The notes below the pieces were generated by a model that searched no databases, was not told the DNA's origin, and saw nothing but the letters and a program-made list of their open reading frames with translations. Made by a program: the position numbers and the translations under genes. Shown in pieces: positions 1 to 5,455 of a stretch of 6,488 bases of DNA. Source of the DNA: Nitrososphaerales archaeon TH5895. Its GTDB lineage: Archaea; Thermoproteota; Nitrososphaeria; Nitrososphaerales; Nitrososphaeraceae. The stretch is from assembly GCA_014523695.1 (NCBI GenBank), contig JAATVS010000311.1, positions 1-6,488 on the forward strand. Direction: 5' to 3'. Each line of letters starts with the position of its first letter. Positions within the stretch are counted from its first letter, which is position 1.

Positions 1-528
1 AATATTCATTACGGTCTTGACCCTCACACAGGTACTCATGACATGATAATTCGTAACAACGTAGTACACGATAATGGTTCCATAGGGATCATTTGTTCTC
101 TGGACTGTTATAACATAACTGTAGAAAATAATACTGTATATAACAATACTAAGATGGGTATTATGCTCAGCAGAAATATGTATGATTCTTTTGTCAGAAA
201 TAATACTGTTAGTCATGAAGATAGAGGGATCGTTATCTCAGAATCCCACAATAATGAGGTTAACAATAACATAGTTTCAACTTCTGGTACTGGCATAGAT
301 TTAGATCAAGATTCTTCTGAAAATATGATACATGATAACGTTATCAAGGATATAGCTGACCCCGCTGCTGCTTTGGATATAGAAGATGGAGCAGAAACAG
401 AAAATACATTGTATTCCAATATACTCATAAATTCCAGTAATGGACAAAGTATTTCTCTAGATCAGGTAGTCGGTGTAGAAGATGACGATGATGACAATGA
501 TGACGATGACAGTGGTAATAGTAATTAG
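1..528 (+). CDS. Mannuronan C5-epimerase-like right-handed beta-helix protein (5' end outside window)
   Basis: The frame is open from base 1 to the TAA at 526-528, so 175 C-terminal residues are visible and the true start lies to the left; the ATG at 43 is internal. The fragment begins NIHYGLDPHTGTHD. YG(F/L)DPH is the catalytic-type motif of alginate/mannuronan C5-epimerases (AlgE/AlgG), where Tyr, Asp and His of this stretch act in epimerisation. Beta-helix coils with Asn ladders follow (RNNVVHDN, VENNTVYNNT, RNNTVS, VNNNIVS), typical of the NosD/AlgG fold. The last 16 or so residues are almost all Asp, Glu, Asn and Ser, an acidic tail suited to cation binding or an extracellular setting. 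By family it would be a secreted or surface enzyme acting on polyuronate-like exopolysaccharide; the substrate is not known. The Arg that follows about 28 residues after the motif in AlgG is not obvious here (the local sequence is IICSLDC), so activity is uncertain. A decayed paralog lies inverted near 2192-2365. Confidence 0.8.
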   Translation, partial: NIHYGLDPHTGTHDMIIRNNVVHDNGSIGIICSLDCYNITVENNTVYNNTKMGIMLSRNMYDSFVRNNTVSHEDRGIVISESHNNEVNNNIVSTSGTGIDLDQDSSENMIHDNVIKDIADPAAALDIEDGAETENTLYSNILINSSNGQSISLDQVVGVEDDDDDNDDDDSGNSN

Positions 529-594
529 CTAGCTAAATCAAGTGAGATAACAGATAGTAGACAGAAATTAAATGACGAGTATTACCTAATTCAC

Positions 595-619
595 AAAAAA
601 ATTAGAAAAATTAGAAAAA
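595..619 (-). terminator. Possible T-rich archaeal terminator for the minus-strand HTH gene
   Basis: On the minus strand this stretch is three runs of 5-7 T separated by 'CTAA' (plus strand: A7, TTAG, A5, TTAG, A5). It lies about 100 bases past the restored HTH stop at 715 and between convergent genes. T-rich tracts without a hairpin are typical archaeal terminators. It is also a short tandem repeat of unit TTAGAAAAA, so the assignment is tentative. Confidence 0.3.
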
Positions 620-714
620 TCAGCTTATTTCGAAAAGTCAGAATACGGATTTCTTCATAATTAGAATATTCCTTGTGCTTTGAGCGAGCTGGATTCCATA
701 CACTATACTGTGCA

Positions 715-1004
715 TTAGAACAATTGATTATCACTATCGTGTGTTTGTAACGACCACATCTCCTTAACTATCGTGTTAAGGGAATCCAAACAATATTGAT
801 ATTCTGCAAGTAAATATTCGTCAATATAATGTTGATAATGTTATTTGATTTAGCCTGCCGCCTCAGATATTTCAAATCTCTATTGATGTCTGTCAAAGGA
901 ACTTTCAATTCGGTGGCAATATCTTTCTCTGTATATCCCTTGATAGAATATTCTCTAACCTTATCCCTGCGCCATTGTAATCTTTGTTCCACTTTCCTGC
1001 TCAA
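715..1004 (-). pseudogene. Small helix-turn-helix protein, frameshifted in its C-terminal half
   Basis: The first frame starts at TTG 1004-1002 and gives about 55 residues of a clear homeodomain-like HTH: QRLQWRRDKVREYSIKGYTE, then KDIATELKVPLTDINRDLKYLRRQAK, with recognition helix around VPLTDINRDLKYL. This frame then runs into low-complexity Ile/Asn sequence and stops at 768-770. The frame two bases over is open from about 855 down to a TAA at 717-715. It encodes YIDEYLLAEYQYCLDSLNTI, then VKEMWSLQTHDSDN, which has the composition and register expected for the C-terminal helices after RRQA in this thaumarchaeal HTH family. The gene therefore appears to have been about 96 codons, broken by one indel near 830-860. 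The start overlaps the stop of the upstream gene as TTGA, suggesting translational coupling. Family role is presumably DNA binding; in a viral setting such proteins can be terminase small subunits or regulators, but I cannot tell which. A sequencing error could produce the same picture. Confidence 0.65.
762..781. repeat. Small inverted repeat at the HTH 3' end
   Basis: CCTTAAC and GTTAAGG are perfectly complementary across a 6-base loop (TATCGT). The same ACTATCGTGT decamer that runs through the loop also occurs at 733-742, 34 bases to the left. The repeat lies inside the frame that carries the restored HTH C-terminus. It is short enough to be chance. Confidence 0.25.
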
Positions 1005-1354
1005 ATGTTCCGCTTGTGATAATTATTATCATCTTGCCTTCTAACGAGTCTTTTATTCCTGCCTTGACTATCGGTAATCGTTATCTCTGAACGTATTATC
1101 CTAGCACCCTTATTTACCAAATATTCATCTGCGTTTGCATCAAAGACATCTTCATATCTGTCGTATTCATCATATGTCCGCTCCAATCCAGTAACCTCAG
1201 GAACATATCTCATAAAATCATCCGATTGGCTATTGTTACTAGCATCACCTAGGTTAACAGTTTTAGGTCTTTTCTGAGGCTTTAAACCTGTCAGGTTTAT
1301 GAAATCTTCTTTCTTATCCTTCTTGTTAGCCTTAGCATTAGTTTTAGTTTTCAA
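1001..1354 (-). CDS. Hypothetical charged protein coupled to the HTH gene
   Basis: I do not recognise a family. The product is 117 residues, starts at TTG 1354-1352 and has no ATG upstream in frame. Its first 30 or so residues are Lys-rich and probably disordered (KTKTNAKANKKDKKED). A middle acidic/Tyr stretch follows (residues about 50-80, ERTYDEYDRYEDVFDANADE), then a more ordered part (VNKGARIIRSEITITDSQ) and a basic end (NKRLVRRQDDNNYHKRNI). No membrane segment or signal peptide is seen. The TGA stop overlaps the TTG start of the HTH gene (TTGA), so the pair is probably one transcript with coupled translation. A GGGTG sits just upstream of the start. Its place next to an HTH gene and near a terminase-like fragment suggests a virus-derived gene, by inference. 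Composition and coupling argue that it is a real gene. Confidence 0.55.
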   Translation of the reverse strand: MKTKTNAKANKKDKKEDFINLTGLKPQKRPKTVNLGDASNNSQSDDFMRYVPEVTGLERTYDEYDRYEDVFDANADEYLVNKGARIIRSEITITDSQGRNKRLVRRQDDNNYHKRNI

Positions 1355-1358
1355 CTTG

Positions 1359-1363
1359 CACCC
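1359..1363 (-). promoter_or_regulatory. Possible Shine-Dalgarno before a TTG start
   Basis: The minus strand reads GAAGGGTGCAAG then TTG. GGTG matches part of the archaeal Shine-Dalgarno GGAGGTGATC at a normal spacing, and it supports choosing the TTG at 1354 where no ATG is available. Confidence 0.35.
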
Positions 1364-1432
1364 TTCTATTACAGATAGTATTAATACATTCGACTCATAA
1401 AAATATTAGACAATATCGTCATGTAAACGGAT

Positions 1433-1561
1433 TTACAAAGTCCAAATTGCTACACTTACCTGTAATATCCAAGCGATATCGGACTGACTTCTACCTTCAC
1501 TTGATAACTTTAAGACTTTACTTCTTCGCCATTCCAGTGTCTGTTTAGCATTCTTTATCAA
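1433..1561 (-). pseudogene. Second, truncated copy of the HTH gene
   Basis: This 43-codon frame runs from TTG 1561-1559 to TAA 1435-1433. It reads LIKNAKQTLEWRRSKVLKLS then SEGRSQSDIAWILQVSVAIW. It aligns without gaps to the HTH protein at 715-1004: TLEWRRSKVLKLSSEGRSQSDIA against RLQWRRDKVREYSIKGYTEKDIA. The homology stops abruptly after QVSVA, within or just before the recognition helix; the following IWTL and stop are out of register, so the gene is cut or frameshifted there. The bases around the start (AACATTTGA) match those at the other HTH start (AACATTTGA), and an upstream frame ends ...VINI at that TGA, much as the upstream gene of the other copy ends ...KRNI. This suggests a duplicated two-gene arrangement of which this is the decayed copy. 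Confidence 0.65.
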
Positions 1562-1743
1562 ATGTTTATTACTTCACTCACGAAAGATTGGCCCTTTTAA
1601 TATTTACGGTTAACTCCAAAAGAGAATAAGGTGTCAGAGCGGTGGTTGTTTAACTATTAAGATTAGTATGATCGAAAATGAATGAATAAATAACAAAGAA
1701 GATGAATGGTGTCTGCTCAACTATATGGCAGAGTAGGTGTTAT

Positions 1744-2226
1744 CTACTCTAGTTGAGAAACAACATTTTCAAGAGAGTATGTGCCAGAGGAAGATGTTCC
1801 CCATATTATGAGAGTCTGTGGATCCCCCGACCTTATGTCATTGAAGTTATAAGTGCTGAGAATGGAAAATCCTCCATTTTCTAAGTCTGATGTATATGTT
1901 GGAAGATCCCCTGTCGGCACCATCAATGTTCCAACTGTATCTATGTTCGCACTGGGTTGAGCTGTGTTATTACCAGTAGTAATATTAGGGTTTTCAGAGT
2001 GGTCTACTACATTTATTGTCCCGTTCATGACAAAGTCTGTATCTTCATTGTTCACGTCTGCTTGGTAATAATCGAAGGATCCTGTATTATTCATCACAAC
2101 TGGCTGTGATGCGGTATTATATGCAAAATCATTACTATCGAATATTATGTTATTCAAGTTACTACCTTGTCCGACTAGCGTAATTTTATGATCATGGCAC
2201 AATTCCATTTTCTTCGTTGTTAACAA
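1744..2226 (-). CDS. Hypothetical secreted-type protein fragment fused behind a beta-helix remnant
   Basis: The frame is open for 160 codons and ends at TAG 1746-1744. The listed start at 2226 is a TTG lying inside the out-of-frame beta-helix remnant, so the first 10 or so residues are probably not real. From about LVGQGSNLNNIIFDSNDFAY onward the protein is rich in Asn, Thr, Ser, Gly and Asp and poor in Cys and Lys, as in extracellular beta-rich proteins. The C-terminal third (SDLENGGFSILSTYNFNDIR, then TLIIWGTSSSGTYSLENVVS) looks well folded. No signal peptide, anchor or recognised domain is seen. It may be the 3' end of a second epimerase-like gene with a different tail, or another surface protein joined by deletion. 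The 5' end is broken either way. Confidence 0.4.
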   Translation of the reverse strand: MLTTKKMELCHDHKITLVGQGSNLNNIIFDSNDFAYNTASQPVVMNNTGSFDYYQADVNNEDTDFVMNGTINVVDHSENPNITTGNNTAQPSANIDTVGTLMVPTGDLPTYTSDLENGGFSILSTYNFNDIRSGDPQTLIIWGTSSSGTYSLENVVSQLE

Positions 2227-2365
2227 AATTATTCCTAGCTACAGAATCAAACATATTTCTGCTAAACATGATGCCCATCTTTGTATTATTGTACACTTTG
2301 TTATCTTCTATTACTATGTTATAAATTCCACGAACTTGTTCATCATAAAAAGATTGGTTAGTAAT
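2192..2365 (-). pseudogene. Remnant of a second epimerase-like beta-helix gene
   Basis: On the minus strand this stretch encodes ITNQSFYDEQVRGIYNIVIE, then DNKVYNNTKMGIMFSRNMFD, then SVARNNFVNNEENGIVP and a stop at 2194-2192. It closely matches the plus-strand gene at 1-528 (YNITVENNTVYNNTKMGIMLSRNMYDSFVRNNTVSHEDRGIV). The two copies are in opposite orientation. The part that would carry the DPH motif is missing upstream: where the intact gene has GIICSLDCYN the remnant has RGIYN, a small deletion. The frame breaks near 2190, where the hypothetical ORF to the left takes over in a different frame. Confidence 0.7.
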
Positions 2366-2491
2366 ACTAACAAATAGTGCTTGAATCCATTTTACTATTA
2401 TTTTTTTAGGTATTGTCTAACTTTGACCAGACTCTAGCTTTTGTTTGACTGTATTTGTTGTATCTGTCAGTACAACAATTAGTAAGCCTAA

Positions 2492-2671
2492 ATGAATGCA
2501 TCACCATCGCATTCGACCACTTCATCAAAAGTACTGAATCGCTTTAGCAATCAGAATGGAAATGATTTTGTCACATTAACTGAAAAAGTAAAATTGACAA
2601 CACAACAATACGTAATACGTATGAGAAGTCTGTTTCAGAATATATGGGAGAAGCACTGGTGGAAGCCGTGA
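2492..2671 (+). CDS. Possible small unrecognised ORF
   Basis: This 59-codon ATG-initiated frame begins MNASPSHSTTSSKVLNRFSN and ends at TGA 2669-2671. No family is recognised. A neighbouring plus-strand frame from about 2612 to 2688 has a more protein-like, helical composition (YEKSVSEYMGEALVEAVRLI), so the real product could switch frame near 2615-2625 and end at 2688. It is the only plus-strand frame within an otherwise minus-strand decayed block and may be chance. Confidence 0.2.
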   Translation: MNASPSHSTTSSKVLNRFSNQNGNDFVTLTEKVKLTTQQYVIRMRSLFQNIWEKHWWKP

Positions 2672-2697
2672 GGTTGATCCGCCATTAACAAGCTACC

Positions 2698-2912
2698 CCA
2701 TTCAAGAACAGCTAGGACAGCAAATCTTGTAGCAGGCTTATACTCTTAATGCATTGAAGTCTTATACTCGGATCTAATGAATAAGGTTCTGAAAAAGCTG
2801 CATCTATATCCCCAACATGGAAAACATTGCCAACCCCTCCGAGATAAGCAAGATTGTACTCCCTTTCAAATGAGGGCGATAATCTTGCTTTCTCCAAGAA
2901 ACTATTACTCAT
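2698..2912 (-). pseudogene. Probable terminase large-subunit fragment (viral), decayed
   Basis: The minus-strand frame from ATG 2912-2910 to TAG 2714-2712 encodes SFLEKARLSPSFEREYNLAY, then LGGVGNVFHVGDIDAAF. An 'E+A+.SP.FEREY...+G..GN.F...DI..A' stretch is characteristic of the link between the ATPase and nuclease domains of phage-type terminase large subunits. Past this point the expected nuclease motif (NALGVDPGYGSSKFA-like) can be followed only across frames: NALRV then a stop in one frame, then TRFAVLAVLEW in another, ending at 2698. The catalytic Asp of the DPG motif is lost. No ATPase domain (Walker A/B) is present because the fragment begins at the junction with the DUF72 gene. The family assignment is from memory of the motif and is moderate. 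If right, it marks the block 715-2912 as provirus remains. Confidence 0.5.
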
Positions 2913-2931
2913 AAGAAAAGATTAGATACTA

Positions 2932-2947
2932 ATCAGAACGTTCTGAT
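2932..2947. repeat. Perfect 16-bp palindrome at the DUF72 ORF start
   Basis: ATCAGAACGTTCTGAT is exactly self-complementary and overlaps the ATG at 2946-2948. Because the DUF72 coding frame continues through it from upstream, it may be coincidental coding sequence. It could also be an operator-like site or a mark of rearrangement. Confidence 0.4.
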
Positions 2948-3554
2948 GGACTTTGAAGCTTTTCTTGGAAAGGTTTCCCCATTGAAAAGTGCTAACAAGC
3001 TTGGTGCATTATTAATACAGCTACCACCAAGCTTCACAGTCAGTGAATTTAAAAATGTCGAATCGTTTCTGGATGAAATATCAATAATAAAAGGTAAGAA
3101 GTATGAAAGTAGTACTGGTTATGATAATCATCAATATGCCCTCGAATTCAGGCATCCTTCGTGGAGAACAGAGGGTCCATGGGAATTACTAAGGCATTAT
3201 AATATTGCAGCAGTAATCACGGATTCTCCAGCAAAAGAAAACCTTGACTTTCTATCTGAAGCTACGGTAACTACAGCTGATCACTCTTTTGTTAGATTTC
3301 ATGGCAGAAACATTAAAGGTCATTATTGGTACAACTATTTGTATAATAAGGAAGAGCTGGAACCATGGGTTGAAAAAATAGACAAAATAAGGGCACAATC
3401 CAAAGTACTTAGAATATACTTTAACAATCATTATGGAGGCAAAGCTGTTATTAATGCATTAGAATTCAAAGAGATGTTAGGGATTAGGATGACGGAAAAG
3501 GAGGCAACTGTAGTAGAAAATGCTAGATCATATTTGAGAAAGGTAAATGTTTAG
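2946..3554 (+). CDS. DUF72 (YecE-like) family protein, N-terminally truncated
   Basis: The ATG-initiated ORF has 202 residues with the diagnostic DUF72 motifs in order: GALLIQLPPSF (20-30), YALEFRHPSW (64-73), AAVITDSP (88-95), FVRFHGRN (115-122) and YFNNHYGGKAVINAL (158-172). DUF72 proteins are TIM-barrel-like and of unknown biochemical function, usually about 240-300 residues. The N-terminal part with the G-C/T-SGW-Y motif and first strands, roughly 80 residues, is absent. The same frame is open upstream to 2883 and reads ETITHKKRLDTNQNVL just before the ATG, matching the family's 'ITH-KRL' segment. Coding homology therefore reaches back to about 2901 and then ends where the minus-strand terminase fragment begins. 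The gene was probably cut there by an insertion or deletion. The barrel would be incomplete, so it is likely a pseudogene, although the remaining frame is clean. A start at 2946 would be secondary. Confidence 0.8.
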   Translation: MDFEAFLGKVSPLKSANKLGALLIQLPPSFTVSEFKNVESFLDEISIIKGKKYESSTGYDNHQYALEFRHPSWRTEGPWELLRHYNIAAVITDSPAKENLDFLSEATVTTADHSFVRFHGRNIKGHYWYNYLYNKEELEPWVEKIDKIRAQSKVLRIYFNNHYGGKAVINALEFKEMLGIRMTEKEATVVENARSYLRKVNV

Positions 3555-3618
3555 TGCTGTCAATACCTTTCGTAGACAACAAGTCCATGATCTCTGCCTG
3601 TAACAAATAAAAGAGCAG

Positions 3619-3843
3619 ATGGTGTCATATCAGTACTCGGCATTGGACACAAAAGAAGTAATAAGGCATCTAAGATATGTGAATGATATTGCTAATGAAT
3701 TGAACCAAGATTTTAAGAAAGGTAAGATATCATCTATTGACTTAACCAGGGAATTATTAAGGTTAGAATGGGAGCTTAACAAAAAGCAACATCCTGAACT
3801 GTCCGAAGCATCAACCTTTGCACGTTTTAAGTATTCTTGGTAA
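3619..3843 (+). CDS. Small hypothetical protein
   Basis: The product is 74 residues and I do not recognise a family. The sequence looks genuinely coding: amphipathic helical stretches DTKEVIRHLRYVNDIANELN (10-29), a turn KKGKIS, a second helix LTRELLRLEWELNKK, and an aromatic/basic end (STFARFKYSW). No transmembrane segment or Cys pair is present, so it is probably cytosolic. The only ATG is at 3619; the frame is closed 15 bases upstream by TAA 3601-3603. It follows the DUF72 gene on the same strand after 64 bases and could share its transcript. It converges on the PH-SHOCT gene. Confidence 0.55.
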   Translation: MVSYQYSALDTKEVIRHLRYVNDIANELNQDFKKGKISSIDLTRELLRLEWELNKKQHPELSEASTFARFKYSW

Positions 3844-4001
3844 GGCGGTTTACCGTACTTAAGCCAGCCGACTTTTCGACCTATTCTTAAATTCGATCTT
3901 TAAAGACAGGTTCGGTAACGTCTATACTGAATATGTAATAATAAATAATAGACAAATAGAACGATAATACTACAAGTAAAAATATGCGCAAAAGATATGC
4001 A

Positions 4002-4642
4002 TTATCTTTTTCCTTGAAGGGGATCGTTCTTGATTCATTCAAACTCTTCTGCGGTAAGTATCCCCTCTCCCTTCAGCTTAGCTAATTTAGCCAATTCATT
4101 AGCAATTGAGGTACTACTGGCAGGCTGCTGATTTGGCGGAGTACGAATCTCACCGCCATAACTGTACATTCCAGAACGTATTACTTGAACTAAATCTTCT
4201 GCTTTTCTTTTTGGAATGGCTTGAATGACTCCTTCATTATCGGTCTCGCTACTGATAATTCCATGAATCATTCCAAGCCTTCTAGAACCAACTAAAGCAG
4301 GTGCCTCAAATCTAATTGTGGAAGAAAGCAAGCCCTTTTCAACTTTTACGCTGGTTATTACGTCATATGGGATGTCTATTATGTTCTCTTTGATACCAAG
4401 CATGTACGGGTCTCGCATAATTATTCGTCTGTTAGTTGCGTATGTGGGTATTAGATGTAATATATGAACCACCTGGTAAAATTCTTGATTGGTGTGCTAT
4501 CATCATGACCACTTCATTTGGATTCAACATTTCCTTAATCTTTTCAATCTCCTGGTAATCATCATTTTCTAGAGGTTGTATTGAATTATTTATTGGTCTA
4601 TCGTTGTCCTTTTTCTTTTCCAAAACCAAATGGCATCGACAT
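4002..4642 (-). pseudogene. PH-domain/SHOCT protein broken by frameshifts and a stop
   Basis: Two overlapping minus-strand frames belong to one gene. The first (from about 4629) encodes NPNEVVMMIAHQSRILPGGS, then YITSNTHIRN and stops. The second continues YATNRRIIMRDPYMLGIKEN, then IIDIPYDVITSVKVEKGLLS. Removing one C from the ACCCAC run (plus 4446-4448) restores SNTTYATNRR. This is a bacterial-type PH domain (bPH). It is followed by a linker (PPNQQPASSTS) and a SHOCT domain, NELAKLAKLKGEGILTAEEF. A TGA at 4037-4035 cuts the SHOCT motif, yet the frame continues IKNDPLQGKR to TAA 4004-4002, which is what the end of a SHOCT domain should look like. At the 5' end, ATG 4642 gives MSMPFGFGK, which joins the main frame if one A is removed from the A-run near 4611-4618; a TTG at 4629 is the alternative start. 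Restored length is about 212 residues. SHOCT proteins often act in oligomerisation or membrane-associated roles, but the function here is unknown. Lesions in short runs could also be sequencing errors. Confidence 0.72.
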
Positions 4643-4661
4643 AAACCACTTAGAAGACGAG

Positions 4662-4669
4662 ATATTTAT
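4662..4669 (-). promoter_or_regulatory. Candidate TATA box for the PH-SHOCT gene
   Basis: The minus strand reads GGATAAATATCTCG. ATAAATAT is centred about 24 bases before the ATG at 4642, which fits an archaeal box A with a near-leaderless transcript. It supports ATG 4642 over TTG 4629 as the original start. Confidence 0.4.
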
Positions 4670-4826
4670 CCGATTGGATTTATCCAGACTATTAGCAAAT
4701 TAAAGTTAATAAATATTCATTGACTGAGATAGGCTCTTCCTTTAACAACCCTCTGTCTAACTAGAATCTCTCTATTATGCATGTCCACAAATAAACCCAA
4801 CCACATGAGATTAAGGATCTTCTAGG

Positions 4827-4857
4827 ATAAGTAATCCTGGGCAAGGTTATTACTTAT
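4827..4857. repeat. Imperfect stem-loop in the divergent intergenic region
   Basis: ATAAGTAAT (4827-4835) and ATTACTTAT (4849-4857) are perfect 9-base inverted repeats. The stem can add CCT/AGG inside, with a TT bulge and a GGGCA loop. It lies within the 346-base gap 4643-4988 between the divergent PH-SHOCT and flavoprotein genes. The right arm runs into TTATATAGGATATAT, a TATA-like stretch, so it could be an operator or a structured leader. Apart from this and the candidate TATA boxes I see no gene in the gap; a 17-codon ATG frame at 4885 is too short to support. Confidence 0.35.
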
Positions 4858-4950
4858 ATAGGATATATCTAAAGTATAAGGAATATGACATCCATTATTT
4901 CCGGAGAAGTATCACCAAATGTCCCATTTAATCGATAAAGCTTGATCTTG

Positions 4951-4960
4951 TTTAATAATA
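4951..4960 (+). promoter_or_regulatory. Candidate TATA box for the split-barrel/tspO pair
   Basis: TTTAATAATA, followed by TTAAAAAA, ends about 28 bases before the ATG at 4989, as expected for archaeal box A with a short leader. A purine-rich CAGGAAGTGG just before the ATG may serve as a weak ribosome binding site. Confidence 0.4.
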
Positions 4961-4988
4961 TTAAAAAAGTAGTACAGGAAGTGGAAAC

Positions 4989-5423
4989 ATGAATGTGAAT
5001 GAATATCTGACCAATTCTCTTATCCCAATAAGACTCGCTTGTATCAATACAGAAGGATATCCTATAACTATGTCCTTATGGTATATATATTTGAAAGAAA
5101 AATTTCTTTGTGCTACTGGAAAAAACTCTAGGATCATAGGATATTTGTCTAGCAATCCGAAATGCGGGTTTGAAGTAGCCAGTGATCTACCTCCTTATCA
5201 GGGAGTAAGAGGATGGGGAAATGCAAAATTAGATAAAGTTAGAGGTGTAGAAATACTCGACGTACTTATAAGAAAATATTTAAGAGATCAAGAATCTTCA
5301 TTGGCTGATTTCTTGCGGAAGAGAAGTAAAAATGAAATGGCTATAGAAATTACACCAACATCGATATTTTCTTACGACTATACTGATAGAATGAGAGGTA
5401 TCATAGTTAACAAGAATTTATAG
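4989..5423 (+). CDS. Pyridoxamine 5'-phosphate oxidase-like split-barrel flavoprotein
   Basis: The 144-residue product has the form of the FMN-binding split-barrel family. It opens with PIRLACINTEGYPITMSLWY (13-32), the first barrel strands, followed by YLKEKFLCATGKNSRIIGYL. Next come NPKCGFEVASDLPPYQGVRG (56-74) and WGNAKLD, a motif set typical of small PNPOx-like proteins that bind FMN or F420. The C-terminal part has a helix (EILDVLIRKYLRD), then EMAIEITPTSIFSYDYTDRM (116-135), the usual closing strand with an aromatic-Asp-Tyr segment. Length is normal and the frame is clean. True PNPOx active-site residues cannot be confirmed, so the substrate is unknown; redox of a small molecule or cofactor binding is likely. 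It is cytosolic, with no signal or membrane segment. tspO follows after 32 bases and probably shares the transcript. Confidence 0.82.
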   Translation: MNVNEYLTNSLIPIRLACINTEGYPITMSLWYIYLKEKFLCATGKNSRIIGYLSSNPKCGFEVASDLPPYQGVRGWGNAKLDKVRGVEILDVLIRKYLRDQESSLADFLRKRSKNEMAIEITPTSIFSYDYTDRMRGIIVNKNL

Positions 5424-5455
5424 CATCAATGCTTTTATTCCACTGATCCTGTGCT

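Noticed and set aside
829..1044. Plus-strand 71-codon frame opposite the HTH gene
   Set aside because: It is antisense to a recognisable HTH coding sequence and has no protein-like features of its own.
2607..2620. AATACGT tandem pair
   Set aside because: Two 7-base units only; no array and no spacer structure, so not a CRISPR or meaningful repeat.
4885..4938. 17-codon ATG frame MTSIISGEVSPNVPFNR about 28 bases after a TATA-like stretch
   Set aside because: Spacing would fit a leaderless transcript, but the peptide is too short and lacks any independent support.
4961..5155. Minus-strand 64-codon frame over the flavoprotein start
   Set aside because: It is antisense to the clear split-barrel gene and covers its promoter region.
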